From: Prorocentrum cordatum
Lineage: Eukaryota; Sar; Dinophyceae; Prorocentrales; Prorocentraceae
Length of the DNA stretch: 60,000 nucleotides
Assembly (NCBI GenBank): GCA_963575745.1
Contig: CAUYUJ010003614.1
Location: 166,501 to 226,500, forward strand
Direction of reading: 5' to 3'
Notes under the pieces: generated by a model
The model's input: only the letters and a program-made list of their open reading frames with translations
Databases searched by the model: none
Told to the model about the DNA's origin: nothing
In this document: positions 22,106 to 33,038 of the stretch, one piece after another
Layout of the letters: every line of letters starts with the position of its first letter
Position numbering within the stretch: position 1 is the first letter of the stretch
Translations under genes and position numbers: made by a program

Positions 22106-22229
22106 TGGAAGCAAATATATCTTGAGCCAAACGCCCGCGGCGTGGCATGTTATTCCAAAGGGTTTAGAAATAACAGCACAGTTCTGCTACACAACATCCT
22201 GCTCACCCAGTCGGAGCGCCAATCCAACA
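22106..22229 (-). repeat. 5' LTR of the copia element (124 bp)
   Basis: Read on -, it starts with the classic TGTTGGA and ends CTTCCA. Blocks shared in order with the 3' LTR are GCAGGATGTTGTGTAG, AACATGCCACGCCGC and GCGTTTGGCTCAAGAT. The last block, at 22121-22140, reads CCGCGGGCGTTTGGCTCAAG. A CTC tract abuts the outer end. Confidence 0.8.
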
Positions 22230-22350
22230 CCTCCTGCTCCTCCTCCACCTCCTCCACCTCCTCCTTCTTTTCCCTTTCCTCCTCCTCCTCTTCCTCCTCG
22301 TCCTCGTCGTCGTCCTCCTCCCCCTCCTCCTCCTCCTCCTCCTTCCAGCC
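22230..22350. repeat. CTC tract abutting the 5' LTR
   Basis: Interrupted CTC triplets begin at the outer LTR boundary, so the copia element may have inserted into or next to a CT-rich microsatellite. Confidence 0.8.
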
Positions 22351-22635
22351 ATCCTCTGGGCGCGGGAAACCCTGGCGGTGTGACGCGCCTCACGGCGCGC
22401 CCGAAGACCTCGTCCTGCCCGGGAGGGGTGGGCGACCGGCCGGCTGCGCGAATCAAATGGGCGCTGCGGATGCCAGATCGGCAAAGAGAGCAAACACACA
22501 GCTTGCTCTGAACGGGACCTACCCACTGAGATCTGGGCGCAATTCTCTTCCCCAAAAAATTACACGGCGAAACACGGGATCCGCTGGGCTTACGCGCACA
22601 TATCGGGGCCCGGGAAATAAATGAATGTGATCCAG

Positions 22636-23130
22636 GAGCCTCTTGGTTCAAGAGTGCTCCGAGATGCCACACGATCGTTCCAAGACGGCCAAGATGGCCC
22701 CCAGACGCCCCAAGAGGCCTCCAAGAGCACTCCCCAGAGTGCCCCAAGAGGCAAAATTCATTACTTTTCCTTAGGTTTTGGCCAGATTTTGGCGTGTCCA
22801 TCTTTTCGGCTTCCCGGCGCCCCAAGACGGCCCAAGAGGCCCCCAAGATCGCCCCGAGAGGGCCCAAGAAGGTCCCAAGAAGGCCCCAAGATGGCCCAAG
22901 AGGGCTCCAAGACGGCCCCAGAGGCATCCAAGACGGCCCAAGAGGGGGCTCAGAGGGGCCCCAGAGGGCCCCAAGCGATGCCCCAAAGGGGGAACACAAA
23001 ACAGAACTTCGAGCCCTCGGTCTTAAGAAGCCCCCAGGAGGCCTCAAGAGGCCCCTGAGAGGCCCCCAAAGCCCCCAAGAGGCCCTCAGGAGGCCCCCAA
23101 GCGACGCTGAAGAGGCCCCCCAGCGGCCCC
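22636..23130. repeat. CCAAG-type phased array
   Basis: Units such as GGCCCCCAAGA repeat every 10-12 bp with interruptions. A longer unit headed by AATGTGATCCAGGAGCCTCTTG occurs at 22623 and again at 23187, giving about 564 bp between heads. No coding sequence. Confidence 0.75.
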
Positions 23131-23269
23131 AAGGGGCTCACTCATGCGAAATGGGCCGGCGGAATAAGCGAAGCGATTCAATAACTGAATGTGATCCAGG
23201 AGCCTCTTGCACACGCGCGATGGGATCCGATAGTGTACACGGTGCTTCATGCGAAAAGGAAAAATTCTC

Positions 23270-24450
23270 GGCCTGGCGATAAAATGAATTTGCAGCCTTT
23301 CTGCCCTTCATCGAGAAGACTGCCAGACAAGAAACTCCATGGGGACAGCGCCTTAGTTCCATCTTTTGTGCGGGTGTTCACAGAACCATGTGAATTATTA
23401 GGCTTCCATTCGATCCAGGCGCCTCCCCGAAGCGGGGAACTGGCGAACACGTTTCGTGTGGTGGCGGGGGATACGCAGGTCAAAACCCCACTTACGCAGG
23501 CCGACAACATTTCCTCTTCAGTCCCGGATGAGGACGACAACGGACTGACAGACGACGACGACCTAACCGACCGACCAACCGACCACGAGGACGACAGCGA
23601 CGACCGACCGATCGATGCCGACGCTGACCGACCGACCGACGAAGACGACGAGCAACCGAGAGGTTGAACGACAGGGGAACCTTCCCTCAGTTGAATCGCA
23701 ATTGTGGCCCTACTCTATTAGTCAACATTGCACACTTATTCCACCAAAACCTGTGATCCACGAAACTCCCGCGCAATGTGAATTATCAGCTTTCCCCTGC
23801 GACCCAACCGCCTCCTCGATCGAGTCGAAGTGGGGCCCTGGCGAAAATGCTTCGTGTGTGGGCGGTGGAGACGCAGGTGGACATCTCAGATGGGCATAGC
23901 GCCGCTTCTGCCTTCATGGAAGAACATGCACGGGCAAGAAACTCCGGGGGACAGCGCTATACTTGCTTCTTTTTGAACGGATGTGTACAACACCATGTGA
24001 TTATTAGTCTCTCCGTTCGATCCAGCCACCTTCTCGATCGGGTCGAAGCGGAAGACTTGCGAAAATGCTTCGTGGGCTGGCGGGGGGGACGCAAATCAGA
24101 GCCCCACTAACGCAGGCCGACACATTTTTCTCGCGAGTCACAGTTGAGGACAACGACTGAACGACCGACGGCGACGACCGACCGACCGACCGACCGACGA
24201 AAATCGACCAACCGACCGACCGACGCGCCGACCGACCGACCGACCGACCGACCGACCGGCCTTCCAGCCGACCGACCGACGTCGACGACGATCGATCGGC
24301 CGACAGGGAAACCTCTCCCTCGAAGAGTCATAGCACTGGTTGCACTTCCACGGCTCCGTGGGTTCCGTTTTGTGGGCCCGCCGTTCCTTTTTACGACTAT
24401 ACATTGTTCCACGAAAGCATGGGATCTACGAACCTCCAACGTCTACGAAT
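23270..24450. repeat. Tandem duplication of ~610-640 bp, each copy ending in a CGAC array
   Basis: Blocks at 23319-23380 (CAAGAAACTCCATGGGGACA and following) and 23360-23470 recur at 23930-24100. CCACTTACGCAGGCCGACA at about 23490 recurs at about 24105. CGACCGAC tetranucleotide tracts follow at 23520-23660 and 24150-24300. A third partial copy of the middle block lies at 23765-23890. The second CGAC tract is longer and more regular. Confidence 0.8.
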
Positions 24451-24499
24451 GGTATCTGGAAGATCGCCTAGTGGGGTCCACGAGACTCTGGCACACACG

Positions 24500-25180
24500 C
24501 AAAAGGATCCATTGGGACCCATGGCTATTCTTGCCAAATTGATGCGCTGTCGGCCTGGGGGTATGTGCAGTCTGCGCAGACGTTACACGATGGCGCGGGC
24601 CGCCGCCCGTCGAGCTGCAGAAACCGCACTGATCGAAGCCAGCCGCTTGCAGCCAGGAGCCTCCGCCATCCGGACGAATCCGATCGGATCTTGCGGGTTC
24701 TTGCGGGGTATAGGGAAATTGTAAGGCGGCTGTAAAAGGCCAAGAAGGAGAACGGTCAAGTCCAGAGGAACCTGGCACGTCTTTAAGGATCCACAAGAAT
24801 TCTGGGGAACCTTGGGGCATCGATGAATCTATGAACAACCCAGAGCACCCATCGCGGGATTTCGGAAGAATCCTCCCGAATCTGGGTGGGTCACGGAGAG
24901 TCCTGAGAAATAGTAGCTGCCGGGGGAGAGATCACGGGAAAGAGCCCGAACGACTCTTGGGGATGTATGAGGAAATCTGTGGGGGGCCAAAACGAATCTG
25001 CAAGAATCCTATAAAACACTTGTAGAAGGCACGGGGTACGGACGCCACATGGCGTCCCTAGGCTAGTAACACTACTAATAACGTGGTGTCTTGATACTCA
25101 TAGGTATCGCATTGTAGTGTGCCACATGCAAACTACTCAGAAGAGATACGTCATTCAAAGACAAGGCTCCTGATACTGCT
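24500..25180. other. Unassigned sequence
   Basis: Contains short GAATC/GGATC-rich stretches and no recognisable gene. Confidence 0.45.
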
Positions 25181-25189
25181 TCTTGCAGT

Positions 25190-25600
25190 GTCTCAGAATG
25201 TCCCATACGTACGACCCACTTCCCTACGTCTGGTGAGCTGACTGTCCGATTGACCGATTGGCTGACGTGGCGATCCAATGATCTCCTGGCAGTCCCACTT
25301 ACAGACTGACACTGACATACTGCTTTGCTGACATACCTACAGGCCGACCGACCGACGTCCTGGCCATACTGCCTACCGATAGCCACTGACGTACTGCTTG
25401 ACTGTCCCACCTACTGTCCGCCTGGTCAACTTATACTGCATTGGCCTACGTACTGCATGAGTGGCATACTGATCTAGGGCCTTCCTGGCCTGCGCACCTG
25501 CCTACCAGCAGCCCTGCTCTCGGCATACTTGCTGACCTACTGCTCTGCCGACCTGGCTGACGCCTGACACCGCATACCGCCTTACTTCCACAAGACTGAG
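25190..25600. repeat. Degenerate CTGACATACTGC-type repeat
   Basis: Motifs such as CTGAC, CATACTGC and GACCGACC recur every 8-15 bp over about 400 bp. It is too diverged for a fixed unit. Confidence 0.55.
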
Positions 25601-26430
25601 ATCTAGCAGACCAATCTCTGGTGACCGAGCGACCGCCTCTGACTTGTTTTCGTCTTGGGATGCTGCTCGTTTTCGTCGTGGCCCCCTCGTGGCCCCTCCG
25701 CGGGTTTGGAAGAGAAAAAATCCTCTCCCCTGTTTTTTCCCCTCGCCGTTGGGGCCCCTAGCTTCAGCTTCAGCTTCATACCGCCTCTGACTTGGCGTTG
25801 ACTGTTCTCGGGCCCCAGGGCCATCAGACGACAATCCAGGGCTAATATCCCGTCCCAGCATGGGGAAAGGGTATACAAGAGGTCGAAAGGCCACCGCGAC
25901 CGTTCGTGGTTCCCACATCGCGCCACGACGATCACGACGACGCAGGATCATTCCAGTCAGCATCGAATCAAAAAGTTGGACCGAATCGAAAGGTGCGAGG
26001 GATCGGGCTACATCGGCACGGACTCGACATCGAGTCGGATCGGCTAAGCCACAATGCGTAACAACGCCACGCGAACATCGGGCCGCATCGGATCGACAGG
26101 ACATCTGAATCTAATCGGATCGAAGTGGGTGAACTCGACATCGAACCGACTCGGATCGAGCGGGCCCTGCGTCGTCGTGCCAGAGATCTGAAAGTGCCGG
26201 TCGCCACGGCCAGGCGTGGCACGAACAAGGTGGAGACAACGATGGGCCCGAGTCCTATCTTGGAGCGGATCTGAGATCAGACCCCTGCAACAAAAACAGG
26301 CCGCGGCAACGATGCGGTCGCCGCTTCCGACCTTCCAGGCGCCAGTCTTGCGGTCTTGGTCCCTGGGGCCGCTGATGAAGAGCGAGCAATCAGAGGTGGA
26401 CAGACTCGATCTCGGATGAGACCGATCAGA
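25600..26430. other. Unassigned sequence
   Basis: Contains GGATCGG/CGACATCGA-rich stretches at 25970-26170. No gene or RNA recognised. Confidence 0.45.
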
Positions 26431-26650
26431 TCGAGATTCGGACGCGCGAACAGGGTACGGAACAAATGGCACTGATGCCAAACAGCGAACGATGTCCAAA
26501 ACTGGCAGCGGCCACTGTTGGGCAGCCGACCTGCTGTCTCAAACGGACAGTGTCCGCGGCGACACTGATAGCGAGGCCTGGTCAGAATGAACAGGCGATG
26601 TCGTAGCTCTTCGCGCGCATCCTTGTCCAATTCGATCGTCCCGAGAAATG
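26430..26650 (+). repeat. Two-copy ~230-bp dispersed repeat, copy 2
   Basis: Direct-orientation counterpart of 12168-12400. Shared blocks are GGGTACGGAACAAATGG, CACTGTTGGGCAG, GTCCGCGGCGACACTGATAG, AATGAACAGG and TTCGATCGTCCCGAGA. The left arm of the inverted repeat is partly lost in this copy. Confidence 0.75.
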
Positions 26651-27150
26651 GACCTGTACTCCAGATCCTTCAATAAGCACCACCCCTGTGCCAACCTGTC
26701 CGACGTCCCTTGCCCGCCACCCCCCACGCGCCCCAAACCCACTCCCTCTCGCTCCCCAACCTCCCCACGCCCCCCGAAGGACTGCGGCTTCCCACCCCAC
26801 CACGCAATCCACCCCCTCACGCTCATTGAGAGACCTGGAGTGCCCTGACGTGCTCCCCGCCGCCGAGAACCGCAGCACGAAGGAGCGGGGTTCGAGAAAC
26901 CGCTCGCCGCTGCGGGCCCCCCACCCCTGGGGGCCCCCCGCGTGCCCCGCACCCATCCCAACAGCGGCCTCAGGATGATCGAGGAAGAAAGAGACGCATA
27001 AACGTAGGTCGGGCCTGTCCCCCATACAGGCGGATCTTGGACGAGCAATTAAAAATGTCCAAAGCATGCTCCCAAATGGACAAAAACAATAAACGATTCG
27101 TCCCCCGTCGATTTCTAAACTATTTTTGAATATTTCTCCTGTGGAAGGAC
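26650..27150. other. Unassigned sequence
   Basis: C-rich first half, A-rich second half (27040-27130). No gene recognised. Confidence 0.45.
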
Positions 27151-27171
27151 ATGCCCGACTTAACACTTGGC

Positions 27172-27275
27172 CCCCCTCCCTGGCGCGCGGAGCGCGCGAG
27201 GGGCGGCGCCCAAGGTGCCGCCCGGGGGGGGGGGGGGCCAGCGCTGCTTCGAGAAGTCCGCGCGGAGCCCCACAC
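27172..27275 (-). repeat. Dispersed GC-hairpin repeat, copy 3 (inverted)
   Basis: CCCTGGCGCGCGGAGCGCG is followed at 27202-27222 by arms GGCGGCGCC and GGTGCCGCC around a CAA loop, with one G-T pair. A G run and GCCAGCGC come next, then GTCCGCGCGGAG at about 27259-27270, which is the reverse complement of the leader box of copy 1. This copy therefore lies on - relative to copies 1 and 2. Confidence 0.7.
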
Positions 27276-27479
27276 GTTTATGTGTATGCAGACGTCTCTG
27301 CTTCTTTTTCTTCTTCATATGAGTATTCTTCTTAATTGTTGCTCCTCCTTATTATTACTCTTTGCATCTCGGGGTGAAGAGCTAGTCCATGGACCACCCC
27401 CCGGGGGCTTGATGCTCGCTTCCGTCGCAGGGAACGTTCCGTTCTTGCCGAGGAGCCGCTCCAGGCTCGATCGCCAAAT

Positions 27480-28445
27480 GCCAGCGCTATCGCCACCGCC
27501 ACCATCGCCAACGTCGCCAGCATCAGCATCATCATCATCATCAGCAGCATCATCATCATCATCATCATCATCAGCATCATCATCATCATCAGCATCAGCA
27601 TCATCATCAGCAGCATCATCACATCATCATCACGCCATCATCAGCATCACCGACATCGCCATCCGCATCATCAATCTGACCATCATCCTCATGTTCATCC
27701 TCATCCTCCTCGTCATCAGCTGCACTGCTTTCATCTTCGTTGTCGTTGTCATCACCATCCAAATCACCATCGCAATCATCACCATCATCATCATCCTCAT
27801 CATCATCACCACCACCGTTAACAGCATACTCAGCATCATCACCATCATGATCATCATGCCCATCTTCACCACCACCACCATCATCATTATCAACATCAGC
27901 ATCATCATTGCCACCATCATCGTCAGAAGCATCACCATCATCATCAACATCATCATCATCATCATCATCATCCTCATCCTCGTCGTCCTCCTCGTCCTCA
28001 TTACCACCATCAACGCAGGCATCATCTCCCATCGCCACCATCATCAAACTCACCATCCAAATAATCATCACCATCACAATCATCATCTCCATCAGCATCA
28101 CCATCATCACCATCATCATCACCACCATCACCAGCATCAGCATCATCGTCAGCAGCACCACCATCGCCATTTTCATCATCAGCATGGTTATCTTCATCCT
28201 CGTCATCATCACCAGCATCATCATCGTCACCACCAACACCAGTATCATCATCATCATCCTCATCCTCATCCTCATCCTCATCATCATCATCGTCACTGGC
28301 ATCGGCATCGTCTGCGTCATCATCATCATCGTCATCAGCATCACCAACATCAGCATCGCCATCAGCAGCATCACCAACATCATCAGCAGCATCACCATCA
28401 TCGTCATCATCGCCATCACCATCATCACCATCATAATCGTAATTC
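27480..28445. repeat. CAT/ATC trinucleotide array, about 950 bp
   Basis: Almost uninterrupted CAT triplets with A/G/C variants in one position. The frame through it gives a 555-codon + ORF (27151-28818) of Ser, Ile and His runs; the - frames give Met/Asp runs. No globular segment exists, so I treat it as microsatellite. Confidence 0.9.
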
Positions 28446-29750
28446 CTGTCACTCCTTCGCATCCTCAGCCTGGTGCCCCTCCCTTCCCCTTTTGCCCTCT
28501 CCTCCCTCCTCCCTCTCCCCCTCGTTCTTGCTCTTGCGACTCCTCCGCCCTGGCCATCCAGAGCCCCCACTCCGACACCCTCCCCATCGCTCCAAGGCAC
28601 CCCCCTCCCCCTACATGGGGTGGCCTCCTCCCTCCACCTCCACCTCTTCCTCCCCATCATGCCTCTTCATCTCTCGTCATTCCCCCTCCACCGCATGTCT
28701 CACCCCCTCGCGATCCCTCCTGAACCTTCTATTCCCCAATCTTCCCGCACCCCCCCCCGCACCCGCCCGAAGAGCAGGCGTGCCTGCAACTGGCTGGAGC
28801 TTGACAGCTCGAAGCTGAAGGGCGCGTGCGCCTCATGATGAATCTGGCTGCAATGCTCACCGTTGCCCTGCTCCTGCTCCACCTTCCGATGCTGCTGACC
28901 ATCCGCCTCTCGCCGCCCCTCTTCCACGTCTCTCTCCTCACTCTTCTTCTCCGCCCCTCACTATCCCCCCCTCGCCGCAGTGCCCTACGAGTCGGTAGGG
29001 CGGTCTGTAGGTGGCGATGCCCGAACCCTACCCCCACCAACCGTCCTCTCTCCTGAATCGATGGGAGGCGGGGACAGGGGTCGGATTTAGCCACGTGTTC
29101 GACGAAATCCGAACCTTACCCCCGCCGCCCATCCGAGTTGTCTGAATATGTGATCGGCGAGGGTAGGGCTTGGATTTCGCCGCCGACCAGCGCCGCGCAC
29201 ACCTCTGCCACAACAGGCCTCCGCAACTCTCCCAAAGCGGAGGGGGGCCCGCTCCCAAAACGGAGCCCTCGCGCCCAAGTGCGGCACGCTCCCCCCTCGG
29301 CCGCCGCGCAGGGAGCCCAGCGGCAGGGCGGGGGAACGACCGCCGGCAACGACGAGGGCACCAGCGAGGGGGGACAAAAAGCGGGAAAGCGCGGTGTGGC
29401 CGCGCCGCTGCCCCCGGGAACGGCGGGAAAAGAGCCACGTGTTGTTGGGAGAGTGTTCTCCTAAGCAGTGGCGGAAAATCGCCCGCGCACCGAGTCCGTG
29501 ACATTTGTTTGTGCCCCTGCAGTCCTGGCTGGATTTGTCCGCCGGTGGCGCTGCAGGCAGCTGACGGCGAGTGGCTTCTGGCTGTCGGAGAAAAAAAAAA
29601 GCGCCGTGCACATTCGTCTCACAACCTTTCGCCAAGTCCAAGGACGACCGCGGCCTCTCGCCTTAGCTCCGCGCGCCTCGTCCAGTTGGACACGCGGCTC
29701 TAGCCTTAGCTCCGCGCGCGCTCACACCGAAGCCATCAAAGAGCTGCGGG
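28446..29750. other. Unassigned sequence
   Basis: CT-rich to about 28780, then GC-rich. Two CTTAGCTCCGCGCGC boxes occur at about 29660 and 29705. A CCGAACC(C/T)TACCCCC box occurs at about 29022 and 29108. No domain recognised. Confidence 0.45.
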
Positions 29751-30735
29751 TCTGGAGGACGACTCCCCTAGGGCTCTCTCTTGAAACACCTTCAGTGTAC
29801 ACAACTCGAACGTCATGACTGTGCAAGGGCTGCGCAGGTGGCCCAGGAACGGCCAAAGGCATCCAATAGGACCTAGAGAGACCAACATATCCTAAGGAGT
29901 TCCATAGTGACCCCAAGGACTCCCCATGGCCACGGGAAACCGAGAGAGCCTCAAGATGCCTCAAGACACCCCAAGAGGCGCGCAACAGAACCTGGCAAAG
30001 GCCTGGCAATCCCCCAAGCAAATCCCTCGGAACGTCTCGCGGGGAACCACTTGGATGCGACGCGGGCATGGGCGCAATCCCGCAACCCGTGAAATCAGCC
30101 ACGGTGCCTCTGGGCACGGAGTGGGCGTGTCCTCAGGTCCTTAGCCTAATCCTCTAAGCCTCAATCCTCACTCCTGAGGAGGCTTCACGGGGCCCAGACC
30201 CCAAATTCTCAAATCTCCGGGGGCTTCCCGCGTGTCCCCTGGGGCTTCCCGCGTGTCCCCTGGGCTTTGCCAAGTGGTGGGGCGTGAATTGCAGGCCCAA
30301 GTGGGGCGTCAATTGCGGGCCCCTTTTCTCTTGCTCATGCTCCTGTTCATCCTCATACTCTACTACATCAAGGTCATCCTGCACGTCCTTCTCTTCCTCT
30401 CTGTTTCTCCTCTCTCGTTTCTCTCCTCCACCTCCGACGTTGCATTTGTTTTGTGACGTGGGCCCCCCGAGGTAAATCTTATCAGGAGCCGTTTGACTGG
30501 GAGCCAAGAGCCCGCCTCCACGAAAACCGAAAGAGAAAAACAAAACTGCCGCCACTATATTGTTGAAACGACCAAGTGTGGGGAGGGGGGTCCGCCCCCC
30601 TCCTCCTCATCTAGAAAGAGAACGATGTCATGATGCCGTTGAATCGGATCGTGTCCCACGAGCCAGAAGATCTAGCGGCCCTCGATCTCTGGAGTCCGCG
30701 CGGAACCAGAAAATTTGGCAATCTTGGAACGTACC
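29751..30735. other. Unassigned sequence with CCAAG-like and GGGGCTTCCCGCGTGTCCCC repeats
   Basis: 29870-29985 carries irregular CCAAGA units. A 19-20 bp unit GGGGCTTCCCGCGTGTCCCC is duplicated at about 30222-30260. No gene. Confidence 0.5.
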
Positions 30736-30895
30736 TGACTGGGTCAATCCAAACCTGGGTCAGTCGGGCTGTGCAGCACCCCGCGAGCTCCTGCAGGATC
30801 CTGCACCCAAACCCGGGTCGGTGCACCCCGGGCGCTGCAGGATCCTGCAAAATCCGGCGCGCTGGCCGGCCCCCGTTTGCATGGACCCCCGCCTC
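30736..30895 (+). repeat. Dispersed repeat with TGCAGGATCCTGCA palindromes, copy B
   Basis: Begins TGACTGGGTCAATCC, has two perfect 14-bp palindromes TGCAGGATCCTGCA (about 30793 and 30833), an ACCCAAACCCGGGTCGGTGC box between them, and ends in GGCGCGCTGG...CCCCCG. It aligns with 32031-32222. Confidence 0.8.
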
Positions 30896-32030
30896 GAGGC
30901 CCTCCAAAATTCCGACCTCCTGCTGCTTCCGGGCGTGGGCACATCCCCCTCTGGCGAAACCGTACCCCGAGAGTAGCGGCCGCGATCATGGCGACTTGGC
31001 CAGGTGGGGTGCTCTGTCACCCCCCGACAATTACTGGTCCTTCGATCCTCCTCCCCTGCGATCCCACGTAGCGAAACGTGTCACAACCGTGCGACATCGC
31101 AGCCGGAGCGCCAGACCTTACAGAATACTGCGCCAAGAACCTCACCGATCTGCGAGGGCCCTGAGGGCCCGTATCTGGGCGGAAACGCCGGACGTCAAAA
31201 ATAGATGCGACGCCATTGACATTCCCAGACATCCGCCTGTGTGATTTGCTTCAGCGCGCCGCCCCAGAGACCCAGACTCTTCCCAGGGGCAATTTTTCAA
31301 ACCAGGCCTGTTTGTGATGGTCCCAGGGCCTGGAAACGGCATCCGAAGGCCGAAATCTGAGAAATATCGCCTGGATTGAACACATCATATAGTCGGATAT
31401 TCGGGGGGCATGGGTGGGGGAGACGACAGTCTGCGCTTCGGGGGATTTGCGTTAGCCCGACGGGGCCGTCAGGAAAATGACGAGCCAGTCTGGAATCTGA
31501 CGCGAGCCCCCGCTGCAAGCATCCCACTAGAAAACGGGACCCTCAAAATCCAGTACGGGCCCGTCAACAAGCGTCGGCAAGCCCGAGCTCCTTCCCCGAC
31601 TGAAGCTCCTCGTGTAGAGGCCTACCAGATTGGGTTCGAGTAAATGGAGTCGGGGCATCGCGCCGCATCGCCAATACATCCACGACGCATCGACGATGCA
31701 TCGACGATGCGTCGGGGGTGCATCATCGGCGACGCCGTCGCGGAGAACATCGGACTCCACATCGAGCCGCACCGGTGATGCGGGGCGATCCTCCCACCCC
31801 ATCTGCTCAGAGCCCATTGGGGCGACGAAAAGAAACGGGTCTTACGCGAGATGGCACAGCGACCTTACACCACGGCTCAGTCGGGCCGCCAGCGCGGCAC
31901 GCCTCATTTAAGACGAGGGCGCTCACCCGCGAACTTACGTGGGCAGCTCACGCGCCGACGTCGGCGAAGACGGCCCCGTTTTCTGCCGTCGCGCCTTTGG
32001 GAGGCCAAGACTGAAGCTTCGGTGATCTTC
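30896..32030. other. Unassigned sequence with an imperfect palindrome
   Basis: No gene recognised. At 31683-31714 a 32-bp imperfect palindrome (two mismatched pairs) is built from GACGATGCATCGAC-type units. Confidence 0.5.
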
Positions 32031-32222
32031 TGACCCGGGTGAATCCAGACCCAGGTCAGTCAGGGCTTGCAGAATCCTGCACGATCCTGCACCCAAACCT
32101 GGGCCACTGCGAAGGATCCCGCAGGATCCTGCACCCAAACCCGGGTCGGTGCGGCCCTGGCCCTGCAGGATCCTGCAAAGGCCGGCGCTCTGGCTGACCC
32201 CCGTTGGCATTGACCCCCGTCT
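32031..32222 (+). repeat. Dispersed repeat with TGCAGGATCCTGCA palindromes, copy C
   Basis: Same order as copy B, with one extra internal ACCCAAACC(T/C)GGG box, so the ~70-bp core (palindrome plus box) is duplicated. An intact palindrome lies near 32165. The 3' half matches the partial copy at 4787-4884. Confidence 0.8.
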
Positions 32223-32566
32223 CTCTTGAGCCCCGAGAGCTGGTCGTCGCCCACGCCCCGGCAGTGCCCGGCCGCCTGCTTGCCACCCGCCGTGGCCGCG
32301 ACGGCCGCGGCAGCGGCGAGCAGCCGCCCCGCGACCTCTGCACGGCGGGCGGCGGGCTGTGCTTGCCCGCCCTGAGCCAGCCCAGGGCTGGACCTAAGCG
32401 ATGTATTTCGTGCTGTCTTCCTTTCTTGTTCTTCGTCTTGCTCCCACCTGTTCTCCTGCACCTCCCTGCCACAACGACAAAGAAAGCACGGCCGAAATCC
32501 AGCAAAACAGCGTTCAGGTCCAGCCCTGCTTTTGCTTGCGCAGTGGGCAAGAAGCCACTGGGCAAA

Positions 32567-33038
32567 GAATCCAGGGTCTGGGAACTGGTTGAGCGCCAAC
32601 GGAGGCTTGGCCATGGACATCCCCGCCGCCCTCGTCAGACAAGGAATCCTCCAGTGTCTGAGGCTTCATGGGCACATTCCTGAATGAACGCCCCCCCCCC
32701 CTAGCGTGTCACGGCGGCGGCCCTGTGCTTTGCAAGCGGACAGCGTGAAGCTTCGTCTCGCGGGGGGGGGGCCGGCTGGGAAAGGCTCGGGGCGCTGACG
32801 CCTTGGGACCAGGACCCGTGGCTGGCGGCGTGTCGCGCCGAAGCGCGGTGGGCCAGAACCGGCGTCGCGAGACGCTACGGTGAGGGCATTGGATGAGGAG
32901 ACCTTCGATAAGGAATCCAGGGTCTGGAAGCCAATGGAAAGCCAATCGTGGATTGGCCATGTATGTCACCGCCGCCCATAAGGAACCCTCCAGGGTCTGA
33001 AGCCTCCTGGGCACGTCCCTTAACGAACGCCCCCACCG
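32567..33038. repeat. Duplicated ~125-bp segment (two copies)
   Basis: 32567-32698 and 32917-33038 share GAATCCAGGGTCTGG, a TTGGCCATG box, CCGCCGCCC, AAGGAA(C/T)CCTCCAG, TGTCTGA, TGGGCAC and GAACGCCCCC in the same order and orientation, about 350 bp apart. Non-coding as far as I can see. Confidence 0.75.

Larger units (their letters stand above)
15403..22229 (-). mobile_element. Decayed Ty1/copia LTR retrotransposon, near full length
   Basis: On -, the order is 5' LTR (22106-22229), a possible gag frame (from 22026), a CCHC-like zinc knuckle (about 20725-20760), integrase-like fragments (about 18850-19560), RT (about 15830-16399), a purine run and 3' LTR (15403-15517). Gag-integrase-RT is the copia order. 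No RNase H was recognised between the RT and the 3' LTR, so it may be deleted. Coding sequence is broken by many frameshifts and stops. The 5-bp flanks outside the LTRs (TCCCC left, CCTCC right) are similar but not identical, so a target-site duplication is not proven. Confidence 0.8.

Noticed and set aside
27151-28818. 555-codon + frame
   Set aside because: Mostly Ser/Ile/His runs from a CAT microsatellite with phase shifts. No globular domain, and comparable frames exist on -.
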